A DNA stretch of 18,488 nt from positions 1 to 18,488 of the forward strand of contig CAXMST010000093.1 in the NCBI GenBank assembly GCA_964196325.1. Reading direction: 5' to 3'. The first letter of the stretch is position 1, and the number at the start of each line of letters is the position of its first letter. Below are positions 6,055 to 14,512 of the stretch, one piece after another. Both the position numbers and the translations under genes were made by a program. The DNA is from CAXMST01 sp964196325. GTDB taxonomy: Bacteria > Actinomycetota > Thermoleophilia > Solirubrobacterales > 70-9. Below the pieces are notes generated by a model that saw nothing but the letters and a program-made list of their open reading frames with translations, made no database searches and had not been told where the DNA came from.

Positions 6055-9000
6055 TCAGGCGGCCCCGGGGCGGGTGGCAAGGGTCAGCTCCGGCGGATGC
6101 GGGCAGAGCCTTGCGCGCGCCGGGCAGTCGTGGCAGAGCGCTGCGTGCGGTTCGGGCGAGGGCTTGAACTCGCGCGCCCTGATCCGCCCGACGATCGCCT
6201 CGATCCGCTCTGTGCCCGCGTCGATCTCGCCCCGATCGAGCACGGTGCGGACCGGGTTGTGGACGTCGGCGAGGAAGACGTAGGCGCTCGCGACCCGATC
6301 GCTGCCCGTCGCGGCGGAGATCGCGTGCGCATAGAGGGAACGTTGGATCGTGTAGCCGGGGCTGAGCTCGGCCCCTGCCCCGGGCGTCTGCGCATCGGTC
6401 TTGAAGTCGAGGACCAGCGGGGGCTCTCCGGGCAGCTCACAGAGCAGGTCGATCGTGCCCCGCAGGACCGTGCCGCCGGTCAGCTCGACCCTGAACGGCA
6501 CCTCGGGTCGGAAGCTCACACCGGCCGCGACCAGCTCCGCGAGCAGCGGCGAGCCGAGCCAGGCCTCGGTCAGCTCGATCGCCCTCGGGACGGCCTCCAC
6601 CGCGCCCCCCTCGCGGAGCAGCGTCGCCCCTACCTCCGCGGCGGTGGGAGCGCTCCAGCCGGCGCGAGCGCTGCCCTCCAGCAACTCGTGCACCGCTCGC
6701 CCGAAGCCAAGTGCGGCGTCGCGGGCCGGGGGGGAGGCGGTCGACTCCGCGGCGCCCTCGGGAGCCGGCTCGGGTGGATCGGGGCTCCCGTCCCGCGCCC
6801 CGACGGCGGCGAGCACGTCATCGTCACCTTCGAGACCGAGCACCCGCTCGATCAGGAAGCGATATCCGCAGCGGTTGTAGTCGGCGAGCGCCGCATAGGA
6901 GAGGTTGCGGGCGGCGCTCCCCGAGCGCTCGCTCAGTGCCAGCAGCGGCGGCCTGCCGCCGGGCGCTTCGCCCGTAGAGGCTCCCGCGTCCCGCAGATCG
7001 AAGGCCAGCTCCGCGGCGGCCTGCGGGCCCGCTCGATTGACCCGGACCGCGGCACGGGCCGGCTCGAACTCGGCCTCGAGGTCCTCGCGCGCGCTCGGGG
7101 CGGGCAGGCTGACGATCTGGCCCTGAGACCCGTCGACGCCGAGCGCCGGCAGCAGTCTCGCCAGCACCGAATGCCGTGGCTGCAGATCGGCGGGGCCGCC
7201 TTCGATGTCTCGCGGGTCGAAGAGTCCGCTGAGGAGCAGGTGGCGGCGGGCCCGCGAGGCCGCGACGTAGGCGAGCCGGCCGGCCTCCTCCGAGTCGGCG
7301 GCCGCGGCCGCGTCATTGAGGCTCTTGTAGCCCTCGACGCTGAGCGGGGCCGCACCCGCTCGGGAGAGGCGCAGGCCGATGCGCGGTCCAGGATCCTCCG
7401 GCTCCACCCGCTCGCCGCTCCCCGCGGGATTGAAGTCGAGTCGGAGCGCCGGCGGAGCGCCGGGGTTGGTCATCCCGCGCCCGAGGTCGGCTACCGCAAC
7501 ACAGTCGAACTCGAGGCCCTTGGCGGCGTGTACGGTCATCACCGTGATCCCGTCGTGGTCGTCCGCGGCGATCGTCGCCTCAGCCTCGCGGTCGGAGCGC
7601 GCGGCGCGCTCCCCCGCATAGGCGAGGAAGCCGCGCAGGTCCCTACCCTCGTGGGCCTCGTACTCGCCGGCAAGCCGGATCAGCTTCAGCAGGTTCGCCG
7701 CCCGCCGGCGTCCATTCGGCAAGGTGAGCGCCGCGAGGTCGTAGTCGAAGCTCTCGAGGACCCTCTCGACGAGTGCGTCGAGCGCCAGCGTCGCACTCAC
7801 CTCGCGCAACTCGATCAAACGCTGGGCGAAGCGCCCGATCCGCTCACGATCTCCAGCGGGCAGCCTTTCGAGCCACTCGGCCGCGGCCCGCCGACGCTCC
7901 TCTCGCTCGGGATCCTCGTCCGTCTCCTCCAGCGCTGCACTGCTCTGCGCCTCGATCGGCACCAGCCCCCGGCTCAGCGTGGGCCAGATGTGGCGGCGCC
8001 GGCCGGCGGCGGCGCGCAGGATCCACAGGGCATCGGGGCTCGCGCCGCATGCGGGGGAGGCGAGTGCGCCGAACAGGGCCTCGTCCTCGAGTGGATTGGC
8101 GACGCACGTGAGCAGGCGCAGCGCGTCCTCGACCTGCTGTGAGGACCAGTAGCCGCGACCGCCGACGACGTAGGGCTCCAGACCCGCCAGCTCGAGCGCC
8201 TCAGCGTAGGCATCGACGTGCGAGAAGGCGCGCAGGAGCAGGACCATCGAGCCGCGTGGCACGCCCTGCTCGGCCAGCTCGGCCAGCCGGCGCGCGACAT
8301 GCCGTGCCTCGGCGATCCGGTTCGGCTCGGTCTCGACGGCTGCGGTGAGCAGCTCGACGCCGTCTTCCTTCCAGCCCTCGCGCTCGGTCAGCAGCAGCTC
8401 CACGGCCGGGGTCGCTGCAGCGGTCAGCCCGGCCTCCGGCAGACGGCCCACCCGGAGGTCGTGGAAATCCACCAGCAGACAGCGACCGACCGCGTTTACG
8501 GCCGCGACTACCTCCGGAGTCGAGCGGAAGCTGCCGCCGAGGGGCAGGACCGCGTCTGCTCCGTCGCGCTCGATCAGCCGGCGCCGCTGCTCGCGAAAGC
8601 TCTCGAGATCGGCACCGGGGAAGGCGTAGATCGACTGAAACTCGTCGCCGACCGTGAACAGCCTGGTCTCCGGTCCCTGCAGCGCCCGAATCAGCCCGAC
8701 CTGAAGCGGGCTGGTGTCCTGGAACTCATCGACCAGCAGATGCGCGTAGCGCTCGCGGTAGGCCGCGCCGATCTGCTTGTTGCCCTCGAGCAACTCCAGC
8801 GCGATCAGCTGCAGATCGTCGAAGTCGACGCCGGAGCGCTCGGCCTTGACCTCCTCGTAGCGGTCCGAGAAGGCTGTCAGCAGCCGCGAGAGTGCCTCGT
8901 AGCCGGCCGCCGCGGCGGCGAGCTCCTGCTCGTCGTCGGGCTCCTCGTCGTCCCCGTCGAAGCTGGTGATCTGAAGCGCTGGGAGCTGCGGGCGCCGCTG

Positions 9001-9636
9001 CCCGTGGTTGCGCAGGTCGCTGTGAGCGCCTCGGACCAGGCCGGGCAGCTGGTGTCGGTAGCCGGCTGCGATCAGCGCGACGTCGTCATCGTCGAGCGCG
9101 CAATCCTCGAGGGCGCCCTCGAAGGCCAGGGCGGCGAGCCGCCCTGCCTCGTCCGCGTCAAGCACCCGGAAACGTGGGTCCAGTCCAGCTGCGACGGGAT
9201 GCGCCGCGATCAGGCGGCGGCAGAAGCCGTGGATCGTCGTGATCGGAGCCGACTCGCCGGCGCGGGCTGCCGCCAGCAGCCGTATGCCCCGCTCGCTGCC
9301 CCCGGCCTCCCGGGCTCGGCGCATCAACTCGACCCGGACCCGCCGACGCATCTCGGCGGCGGCCTTCTCGGTGAAGGTGAAGGCCAGGATCTCGCCGGGC
9401 TCGATCTGGTCGAGATCGATCGCGTCGCAGTAGCGATCCACCAACACACGCGTCTTGCCGGTCCCGGCTCCCGCCTCGAGGAAGATGTCTCGTTGCCTCG
9501 CGTCGATCGCCGCGGCCTGCTCGGCGGTCGGGGCCATCGGGGCCGTCGCCGCGCTCAGGGGCGTCCCACCCTGCTCGGGCTCGGGCTCGGGCTCCGGGGT
9601 CGCGAAGCTGAGCTGCTCGCCTTCGGCGCCGGTCAC
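6055..9636 (-). CDS. addA: AddA-like UvrD/RecB helicase with C-terminal PD-(D/E)XK nuclease
   Basis: This 1193-residue superfamily 1A helicase-nuclease unwinds and trims DNA double-strand ends for RecA loading. Helicase motifs appear in order: Walker A GAGTGKT at 56-62, FTFTEKAA at 86-93, DEFQDT at 303-308, GDEFQSIYAFPGAD at 330-343, FRST at 370-373, and later TVHAAKGLEFD and LAYVAASRAR. The C-terminal nuclease keeps His983 (AVHELLE), Asp1063 (GTIDLL), Asp1077 and Lys1079 (VLDFKTD) and a QRSLYAHA helix. Cysteines 923, 1168, 1171 and 1178 (YNRCGYRF; CHDC...LC) are arranged like an Fe-S staple. The GTG start overlaps the addB-like stop by 4 nt (GTGA) and has AGGAGG 7 nt upstream, so translation is coupled. 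The N-terminal 35 residues include a Pro-Glu repeat. AdnB-type naming is an alternative; the pairing with a degenerate partner favours AddAB. Confidence 0.9.
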   Translation of the reverse strand: MTGAEGEQLSFATPEPEPEPEQGGTPLSAATAPMAPTAEQAAAIDARQRDIFLEAGAGTGKTRVLVDRYCDAIDLDQIEPGEILAFTFTEKAAAEMRRRVRVELMRRAREAGGSERGIRLLAAARAGESAPITTIHGFCRRLIAAHPVAAGLDPRFRVLDADEAGRLAALAFEGALEDCALDDDDVALIAAGYRHQLPGLVRGAHSDLRNHGQRRPQLPALQITSFDGDDEEPDDEQELAAAAAGYEALSRLLTAFSDRYEEVKAERSGVDFDDLQLIALELLEGNKQIGAAYRERYAHLLVDEFQDTSPLQVGLIRALQGPETRLFTVGDEFQSIYAFPGADLESFREQRRRLIERDGADAVLPLGGSFRSTPEVVAAVNAVGRCLLVDFHDLRVGRLPEAGLTAAATPAVELLLTEREGWKEDGVELLTAAVETEPNRIAEARHVARRLAELAEQGVPRGSMVLLLRAFSHVDAYAEALELAGLEPYVVGGRGYWSSQQVEDALRLLTCVANPLEDEALFGALASPACGASPDALWILRAAAGRRRHIWPTLSRGLVPIEAQSSAALEETDEDPEREERRRAAAEWLERLPAGDRERIGRFAQRLIELREVSATLALDALVERVLESFDYDLAALTLPNGRRRAANLLKLIRLAGEYEAHEGRDLRGFLAYAGERAARSDREAEATIAADDHDGITVMTVHAAKGLEFDCVAVADLGRGMTNPGAPPALRLDFNPAGSGERVEPEDPGPRIGLRLSRAGAAPLSVEGYKSLNDAAAAADSEEAGRLAYVAASRARRHLLLSGLFDPRDIEGGPADLQPRHSVLARLLPALGVDGSQGQIVSLPAPSAREDLEAEFEPARAAVRVNRAGPQAAAELAFDLRDAGASTGEAPGGRPPLLALSERSGSAARNLSYAALADYNRCGYRFLIERVLGLEGDDDVLAAVGARDGSPDPPEPAPEGAAESTASPPARDAALGFGRAVHELLEGSARAGWSAPTAAEVGATLLREGGAVEAVPRAIELTEAWLGSPLLAELVAAGVSFRPEVPFRVELTGGTVLRGTIDLLCELPGEPPLVLDFKTDAQTPGAGAELSPGYTIQRSLYAHAISAATGSDRVASAYVFLADVHNPVRTVLDRGEIDAGTERIEAIVGRIRAREFKPSPEPHAALCHDCPARARLCPHPPELTLATRPGAA
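9573..9596 (-). repeat. Hexanucleotide repeat encoding a Pro-Glu run in the AddA-like protein
   Basis: GCTCGG is repeated three times from 9573 to 9590, followed by the near copy GCTCCG. On the coding strand this makes the PEPEPEPE segment at about residues 14-21. It lies in a flexible N-terminal tail before the helicase core, so copy number could vary without harming function. Confidence 0.85.
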
Positions 9637-12600
9637 CGCTGCGCCTCCTCCTCATCCTCTTCGATGATTCCGCGCTCCATGCGGCAGATCGGGGCGAAGC
9701 CGCACCAGCTTGGGCAGCGCCCGTCGCGGGGCGACCGCGTGACCGCGCCCGAGCCGATTCCGGCGACGATCTCGCGGGCCCGGTCGAGCGCCTCGGCGAT
9801 GATCTCCTCGAGCTCATCCTCAGGGATGAAGTCGGTCCCGTAGTGGGCGGCCGTCTCACCGGGGATCAGCGCGTCCTTCTCCTCCTTGGCCAACAGTCCC
9901 CGCGGTCGGTCCTCGCGACTTGCCGCGAGCGGGTGATACAGGCCCCCGATCGGCTCCAGATCCATGCCCCGGACCGCGTGCATATAGAGCGGCAGCTGCA
10001 GCTTGCCGTCGCGCAGCAGGCGCTTGCCGGCAACCACCCTCGCGCTCAGCTTGTAGTCGCGAACGAGCGCCTTGCCGTCCGCGGAGACATCGATCCGGTC
10101 GATCTTGCCGTGCAGCTCGAAGCTGCCCATGTCGGCCGGTGGGAAGGCATCGTCAGGGCTCTCGCCGAACGCGGCCTCCAGCAACTCGGGGTCCGGTTGA
10201 AGCGGACCGCCCGTGCTCGCATCTCGCGCCAGGAAGCGCCCCAGAACGGCGTCGAGGCGGGCCAGGGCGATCCGGGCGCGGGGGGAGGCCAGGTCCCACC
10301 CACGGCCCTCGGCCGAGGCGCGCAGCTGGATCCGGGCCGCGTCATGCCAGCTCCGCAGCGTCTCCTCGCTTGGGCGGCGCCCGTGGGGAGCTTGGCGATA
10401 GAGGTTCTCCAGCGCCTGGTGGGCGATCCCCCCGGTCTCGAGCGGCTCGGGGTCGGGCTCGATCGACTGGGGGTCGAGCTCGTGCGCGACGAACCAGCGA
10501 TAGGGGCAGAGGTCGTACTGCTCGAGGGTCGAGGCGCCGTAGAGGCGCCGGGAGCCGAGCGCCGCGAGCACCGTCGCAGTGCTGAGCGGGCCCGGCGTGG
10601 CGGCCGCTGCGACGCCGGCTCGGGCCAAGCCCAGATCCTCGCTGACCTGCTCGCGCACCCCGGGGGGCAGCTCCAGGGCGGTCAGACGCGCGTCGCCCTC
10701 GCGGGCGGGCAGCGCCGCCAGAGCCCGCGCGAGGGCCCGTGGCGAGCTGGCGCGCTCCGGCGGTGGGGCGATGTCGCCGATCCCGATCCGCTCCACCAGC
10801 TTGCGCTCGAGCTCGTCGTCGATCGGCTCGGGCGTCGGTGGCGGCTCCAAGAGCCCGCGGACCTCATCCACGAACGGGCTGCGGGCCAGCGTCACTCCCG
10901 CCTCGTCGGCGCTCGAATAGCTCAGGTACAGGCGCCTCTGCGGGCGGGAGACACAGCTGTAGAACAGGTAGCGCTCCTCGGCGGCGGGATCCTGGCGGGC
11001 CGGCAGGCCGAGCTCTCGCCGGCGCTGGTCGGGCAACAGCGGATCGCCGCCGCCGGGTGAGGGAAATGAGCCGTCGACAAGGCCGGCCACGAATAGCTCC
11101 TCGATCCTGGTGGCGCGCAGCCGATAAGGGCTGAGCAGGCGGACGCGGCCCTCGGTCGGTCCACGCCACAGCGGCACCCGGATGTGGCCGAGCAGCTCCA
11201 CGATCTCGCTCGCGTCCGGTGCCAAGCCGGTGAGCGCGCTGACCTCACCCAGAGCCCGCCCGACCTCGGCGGCGGCCCGGAGCTCGACCGCGTCGGGACC
11301 CGACGGCTGTGGTCCCGAGCGCAGATGCGGGCGCTCGGCGATATCGGCCGCGATCCGGGCGACTGTCGCGGCGAGACGGGCCGGATTCTCACCGGCCTGC
11401 ACAAGCGCGTCCAAGGGCCAGATCCGCCCGCCCTGCTGACCCCACGCTTCGAGCGCCCGCTCGGCGCCGTCGATCCGCTCCCTGAGCAGGCGGCGCTCGA
11501 GCCAATCGACGGACTCGGGCCGAGCCCGAGCCGGCCCCCGCAGGAAGGCGACGACGTCGGCGGCGTCCCCCTCGCCGGCGGCGATCGCCAGCAGGCGCAG
11601 CAGTGCTGCGCCGGTTGCCGTGCGGCTGAGCGGCAAGGTGGCCTCCGCGGCCACCGGGATCCCGAGGCCGGTCAGGACGCGCGCCATTAGTGGCGCCTGT
11701 CGGTCCGGGCTGCGGAGCACGATCGCGATCTCGTCCGGCTCGCGCCCCGAGCCGATCAGCCCGGCGATCCGGCGCCCGATCAATTCAGCTTCGCTGCGCT
11801 CCCCCGCGGACTCCAGCAGCACCAATGAGTCGTCGCAGTCCGTCGCCACCGCCGCCGGGTTGAAAAGGTTGCGCTCGAGCTGGAACAGCGTGCTGCTTGT
11901 GGTGTGGGCGCGATCCGGGTGCAGGCGCTCTGCGACGGTCGCACCCAGCTCCTCGCGGAGGATGCCGAAAAGCTCGGCGCGTGCCGCCAGCGCGGGCCGG
12001 TCCTCGAAGACCAGGGCGATCGTTACCGGCGCGGCACCGTCCAACGCCGCGACGAGCTCGATCTGCTCCCGGGTCAGGTCGTCGAAGCCGTAGAGCAGTA
12101 CCGGGCGCCCGCGCCAGAGCCCGGGGTCGGCGCGAAGCGCGGCCGTCGAGGCTGCGGCTCGGCGGTGCTCGTCGGTGAGTCCGAGCTCATCCCGGAGGTC
12201 CTCGTAGGCAGCGAACAGGCGCCCGATCTCAGCCTCGTAGGCGCCGGCACCCGCGCCCTTTTCCCCCTCGAGCGCCCCGACCCGCGCCGCGAGCGCCTCC
12301 GCGTCGAGCCCCGCCGCCTGCAGGTCTCCGAGGAGTGCCTCCAGGGCCGGGGCAAAGCCCTCTCGACCTGCCGAGCGACGCAGGATCCGCAGTTCGGCCG
12401 CCCGGGCCGCGGCCCGGGCGATCCAGATCCGCTGCATCCGGCTCGCTACCTGGCCACCGCCGAGCCCGCAGAGGCGCCCGACCTCGGCGAACAGCCCGGG
12501 AAGGCTGGTCACGGATCCGCCGAGCAAACCTCCCGGTCGCTCGCAGAGCTCGCGTTCGAAACGTTCGACGTCGTCACCGGTCGGGACCACGAGCACGGGG

Positions 12601-12710
12601 TCCTCTGGCGCGGCCGCCACGAACCGGTCGAGCACCGCTCCGGCTCGGCCCGAGTTCGCCGGGCCGACGATCAGCTCGAGGCTCATCGAGCCCGATTTGA
12701 TGGCTGACAC
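9633..12710 (-). CDS. addB: AddB-like helicase-fold/PD-(D/E)XK nuclease subunit with Fe-S cysteines
   Basis: The product (1025 residues from the GTG at 12710) is the predicted partner of the AddA-like subunit. Near the N-terminus is LIVGPANSGRAGAVLDRF, positioned as a Walker A loop but lacking the Lys and Thr/Ser, so ATP binding there should be lost. The middle resembles the AddB/RecC inactive-helicase fold. The C-terminal nuclease has His764 (IAHQALE), Asp871 (GKIDRID), Asp885 and Lys887 (VRDYKLS) and LPLYMHA. Cysteines about 735, 999, 1003 and 1009 (YDLCPYRW; CPSWC, FAPIC) match the AddB Fe-S staple. The start is uncertain. GTG 12710 has GAGGA 7 nt upstream, while ATG 12686 gives the canonical MSLELIVGP without a ribosome site. 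The gene leads a four-gene minus-strand operon. Confidence 0.87.
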   Translation of the reverse strand: MSAIKSGSMSLELIVGPANSGRAGAVLDRFVAAAPEDPVLVVPTGDDVERFERELCERPGGLLGGSVTSLPGLFAEVGRLCGLGGGQVASRMQRIWIARAAARAAELRILRRSAGREGFAPALEALLGDLQAAGLDAEALAARVGALEGEKGAGAGAYEAEIGRLFAAYEDLRDELGLTDEHRRAAASTAALRADPGLWRGRPVLLYGFDDLTREQIELVAALDGAAPVTIALVFEDRPALAARAELFGILREELGATVAERLHPDRAHTTSSTLFQLERNLFNPAAVATDCDDSLVLLESAGERSEAELIGRRIAGLIGSGREPDEIAIVLRSPDRQAPLMARVLTGLGIPVAAEATLPLSRTATGAALLRLLAIAAGEGDAADVVAFLRGPARARPESVDWLERRLLRERIDGAERALEAWGQQGGRIWPLDALVQAGENPARLAATVARIAADIAERPHLRSGPQPSGPDAVELRAAAEVGRALGEVSALTGLAPDASEIVELLGHIRVPLWRGPTEGRVRLLSPYRLRATRIEELFVAGLVDGSFPSPGGGDPLLPDQRRRELGLPARQDPAAEERYLFYSCVSRPQRRLYLSYSSADEAGVTLARSPFVDEVRGLLEPPPTPEPIDDELERKLVERIGIGDIAPPPERASSPRALARALAALPAREGDARLTALELPPGVREQVSEDLGLARAGVAAAATPGPLSTATVLAALGSRRLYGASTLEQYDLCPYRWFVAHELDPQSIEPDPEPLETGGIAHQALENLYRQAPHGRRPSEETLRSWHDAARIQLRASAEGRGWDLASPRARIALARLDAVLGRFLARDASTGGPLQPDPELLEAAFGESPDDAFPPADMGSFELHGKIDRIDVSADGKALVRDYKLSARVVAGKRLLRDGKLQLPLYMHAVRGMDLEPIGGLYHPLAASREDRPRGLLAKEEKDALIPGETAAHYGTDFIPEDELEEIIAEALDRAREIVAGIGSGAVTRSPRDGRCPSWCGFAPICRMERGIIEEDEEEAQR

Positions 12711-12725
12711 GACGGCATCCTCGCG

Positions 12726-12731
12726 AGCATA
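12726..12731 (-). promoter_or_regulatory. addB: Candidate -10 element (TATGCT) of the addB-led operon
   Basis: On the minus strand TATGCT ends 15 nt before the GTG at 12710 and 39 nt before the ATG at 12686. It fits TANNNT. It is followed by GAGGA, 7 nt before the GTG, so a short-leader mRNA with a ribosome site would result. No convincing -35 is seen. Confidence 0.4.
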
Positions 12732-12832
12732 GGTCGCGGTTCGGGCGGCGCGTCTGACCCGCGCAACAGGAGCCCATGGCAATCCCGCTGGGAGCGGGCA
12801 ATCGACGCGGCTTTGCCGTCGGGACCCCCGTC

Positions 12833-12838
12833 TATCTT
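12833..12838 (+). promoter_or_regulatory. Candidate -10 element (TATCTT) of the helical-protein gene
   Basis: TATCTT fits TANNNT and lies 39 nt before the GTG at 12878. GAGGAG at 12862-12867 lies 10 nt before that GTG. Together they favour the GTG over the ATG at 12776, which would put the -10 inside the gene. No clear -35 is visible. Confidence 0.35.
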
Positions 12839-12877
12839 GGCTGCGACTCGTTCACCGACCCGAGGAGCCAACCGACC

Positions 12878-13333
12878 GTGCCGCTCTGCTTCATTGATCC
12901 CGCCGATGCGATCCGCGTCGTCGCCGACACGGTCGGCCGTGAGGCGCGCCGCCAGCTCCTGGGGGAGGCGGTGCGGGCCTGGGTCGACGAGATTCCGGAC
13001 GACGAGCTCGAGTCGCACTACGCGAAGGCGATCGCCGAGCTAGACGAGAACGATCTCTCGATGCTCGCCGCCTGGCACGCCTCGATGGATGTCGGGCATC
13101 CGCTTCCGAGCCGCGACTTCCTGATCGGGTCTTTCGGCTCACTCGGGAAGCACCGCCGGGAGGCACTGAAGTTGGCTGCGGGCTTCAGGGGGGAGGAGGC
13201 CGTGGACCGCGGGGTCACCGAGGAGCGCGCGCTGGAGACCGTGCTGGAGTGGCTCTCGGAGGAGCGCAAGATTGAGCTCGCGGCCGAGGCGATGGAGCTC
13301 TACCTCTGGGATCGGATCGGCTCCGACAACTAG
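12878..13333 (+). CDS. Small acidic, helical protein of unknown function
   Basis: I do not recognise this protein. From the GTG at 12878 it has 151 residues and is almost wholly predicted helical, with clusters such as ADAIRVVADTVGREARRQLL, AKAIAELDENDLSMLAAWHA and ETVLEWLSEERKIELAAEAM. No signal peptide, membrane segment or cysteine cluster is seen, so it is probably cytosolic. The frame is open from an ATG at 12776, which would add 34 residues. I prefer the GTG because it has GAGGAG upstream, the added part is compositionally different with more A/T in third positions, and it contains a likely promoter. It is divergent from the addB-like gene and convergent with the acetyltransferase-like gene. 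A role in DNA repair is possible only by proximity. Confidence 0.72.
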   Translation: MPLCFIDPADAIRVVADTVGREARRQLLGEAVRAWVDEIPDDELESHYAKAIAELDENDLSMLAAWHASMDVGHPLPSRDFLIGSFGSLGKHRREALKLAAGFRGEEAVDRGVTEERALETVLEWLSEERKIELAAEAMELYLWDRIGSDN

Positions 13334-13370
13334 CGGGGTCGCTGCCCCGGGGCCGGCCACGTTCGCCGGC
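13334..13370. terminator. Two tandem GC hairpins between convergent genes
   Basis: CGGGG 13334-13338 pairs with CCCCG 13345-13349 across the loop TCGCTG. GCCGGC 13352-13357 pairs with GCCGGC 13365-13370 across a 7-nt loop. They fill the 50-bp gap between two convergent stop codons, so they probably serve as a bidirectional terminator without a T-tract, as is common in actinobacteria. Confidence 0.5.
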
Positions 13371-13384
13371 TTCGCCGAATTGGC

Positions 13385-14512
13385 CTAGAGATCCTCGCCG
13401 TAGATCCGGTAGCGCTTGACGATCTCCCCGCCCATCTTCTCCATCGCCGAGTTCATCGGCTTGTTCGCCTCGAGGATCCAGCCCATCTCGCCGCCGTGCT
13501 GGGGAGTCTGCTCGGCCATGTCGAAGTGGCGTGCGTACAGGCCTGCCGCAACACCGGTGTGTTGGTACTCGGGCTTGACGCCAAGCGCGAAGACGCGGAC
13601 CGCATCGATGTTGCCGCGCTCTCGCAATGCCCGGATCCAGCCGACCGGGAGCAGGCGTCCACCGAGCTTGCTCAGCACCTGGTTGTAGTCGGGCAGGGTT
13701 AGGGCGACGCCGACTGTCTCACCCTCAGCGGTCTCGGCGACCATCGCCCAGTTCTCGTCGAGGATCGGCTTCATCTCCTTGGCCGAGTGCTTGATCTCGG
13801 CGTCGGTCAGCGGCACGAAGCCCCAGTTGTTCTCCCAGGCATCGTTGTAGATCTCGATGAAGCGGCCGATCTCCGCCGACATGTCACGGCGCCTCATCCC
13901 GCGGATCGTGATCCCGTGCTTGGGCTCGAGCTGCTCCGCGAACTTGAAGATCATCGGATGGACCTTGTCGCGCCCGGAGACGTGCAGGCTCCACTTGAAC
14001 AGGTCCATCTCCTTGTTCAGGCCGCAGCCTTTGAGCAGCGAGTCGTAGTAGGGGAAGTGCCAGTTCTCCAGCACCTGAGGGCTGCGCTCGTGGCCCTCGA
14101 CGAGAACCCCGCACTCGTGGTTGGTGGAGAAGTCGAGCGGGCCGATCATGTGGTCCCGGCCGCGCGCCCGTAGCCACTCCCGGGCAGCGTCGAGCAGCGC
14201 CGCGGCTACCTCGGGGTCGTTCTCGCTCTCGAAGAAGCCGAACTGACCCCAGTCGTTGTCCTGGAACTCGTTGAAGCGCTCGTCCACCTGGGCTGTGATC
14301 CGGCCGACGATCAGCGAGCCGCGGCGCGCCAGGAAGTACTCGGCCTCGGCGTGTTCGAAGTACGGGTTCTTGCGTCGGTCGAGATGGTGTTTGCGCTCGC
14401 TGATCAGCGGCGGCACCCACTGCTCAACGTCCTCGTACAGGCGGAACGGAACCAGGATGAACTCGCGCAACTCGCGACGTCCAGAGACCGGCCTGACGCT
14501 GAGATCGCTCAC
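13385..14512 (-). CDS. GNAT-family N-acetyltransferase-like protein (YghO-like, two-lobed)
   Basis: The 375-residue protein has a C-terminal GNAT core. The acetyl-CoA loop region is VKPEYQHTGVAAGLY at 312-326, followed by the closing strand and helix WILEANKPMNSAMEKMG at 345-361. The N-terminal half (LREFILVPFRLYEDVEQWVPPL; IGPLDFSTNHECGVLVEG) resembles the large YghO-like acetyltransferases of unknown substrate found across bacteria. The length fits that group. The usual Q/RxxGxG/A loop is weakly kept (QHTGVA), so activity is likely but not certain. The GTG start overlaps the upstream HAD-gene stop as GTGA, with GGAAG 4 nt before it, so the two proteins are translationally coupled and may act together. 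Confidence 0.82.
   Translation of the reverse strand: MSDLSVRPVSGRRELREFILVPFRLYEDVEQWVPPLISERKHHLDRRKNPYFEHAEAEYFLARRGSLIVGRITAQVDERFNEFQDNDWGQFGFFESENDPEVAAALLDAAREWLRARGRDHMIGPLDFSTNHECGVLVEGHERSPQVLENWHFPYYDSLLKGCGLNKEMDLFKWSLHVSGRDKVHPMIFKFAEQLEPKHGITIRGMRRRDMSAEIGRFIEIYNDAWENNWGFVPLTDAEIKHSAKEMKPILDENWAMVAETAEGETVGVALTLPDYNQVLSKLGGRLLPVGWIRALRERGNIDAVRVFALGVKPEYQHTGVAAGLYARHFDMAEQTPQHGGEMGWILEANKPMNSAMEKMGGEIVKRYRIYGEDL

Noticed and set aside
6097..8142. 681-codon plus-strand frame opposite the AddA-like gene
   Set aside because: It is an antisense shadow caused by high GC. The product is low-complexity Arg/Gly/Ala-rich with no domain, while the minus strand has ordered helicase and nuclease motifs.
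8218..9843. 541-codon plus-strand frame spanning the addA-addB junction
   Set aside because: Same shadow effect; it crosses two well-supported minus-strand genes and shows no recognisable fold.
6055..12710. AddAB-like pair as a new defence system
   Set aside because: The domain order, motifs and operon layout fit known double-strand break repair helicase-nucleases; nothing nearby looks like an effector or toxin.
12776..12877. ATG at 12776 as start of the small helical protein
   Set aside because: The added 34 residues include a probable -10, have weaker third-position GC bias and the AGGAG is only 3 nt from the ATG; kept as an alternative.
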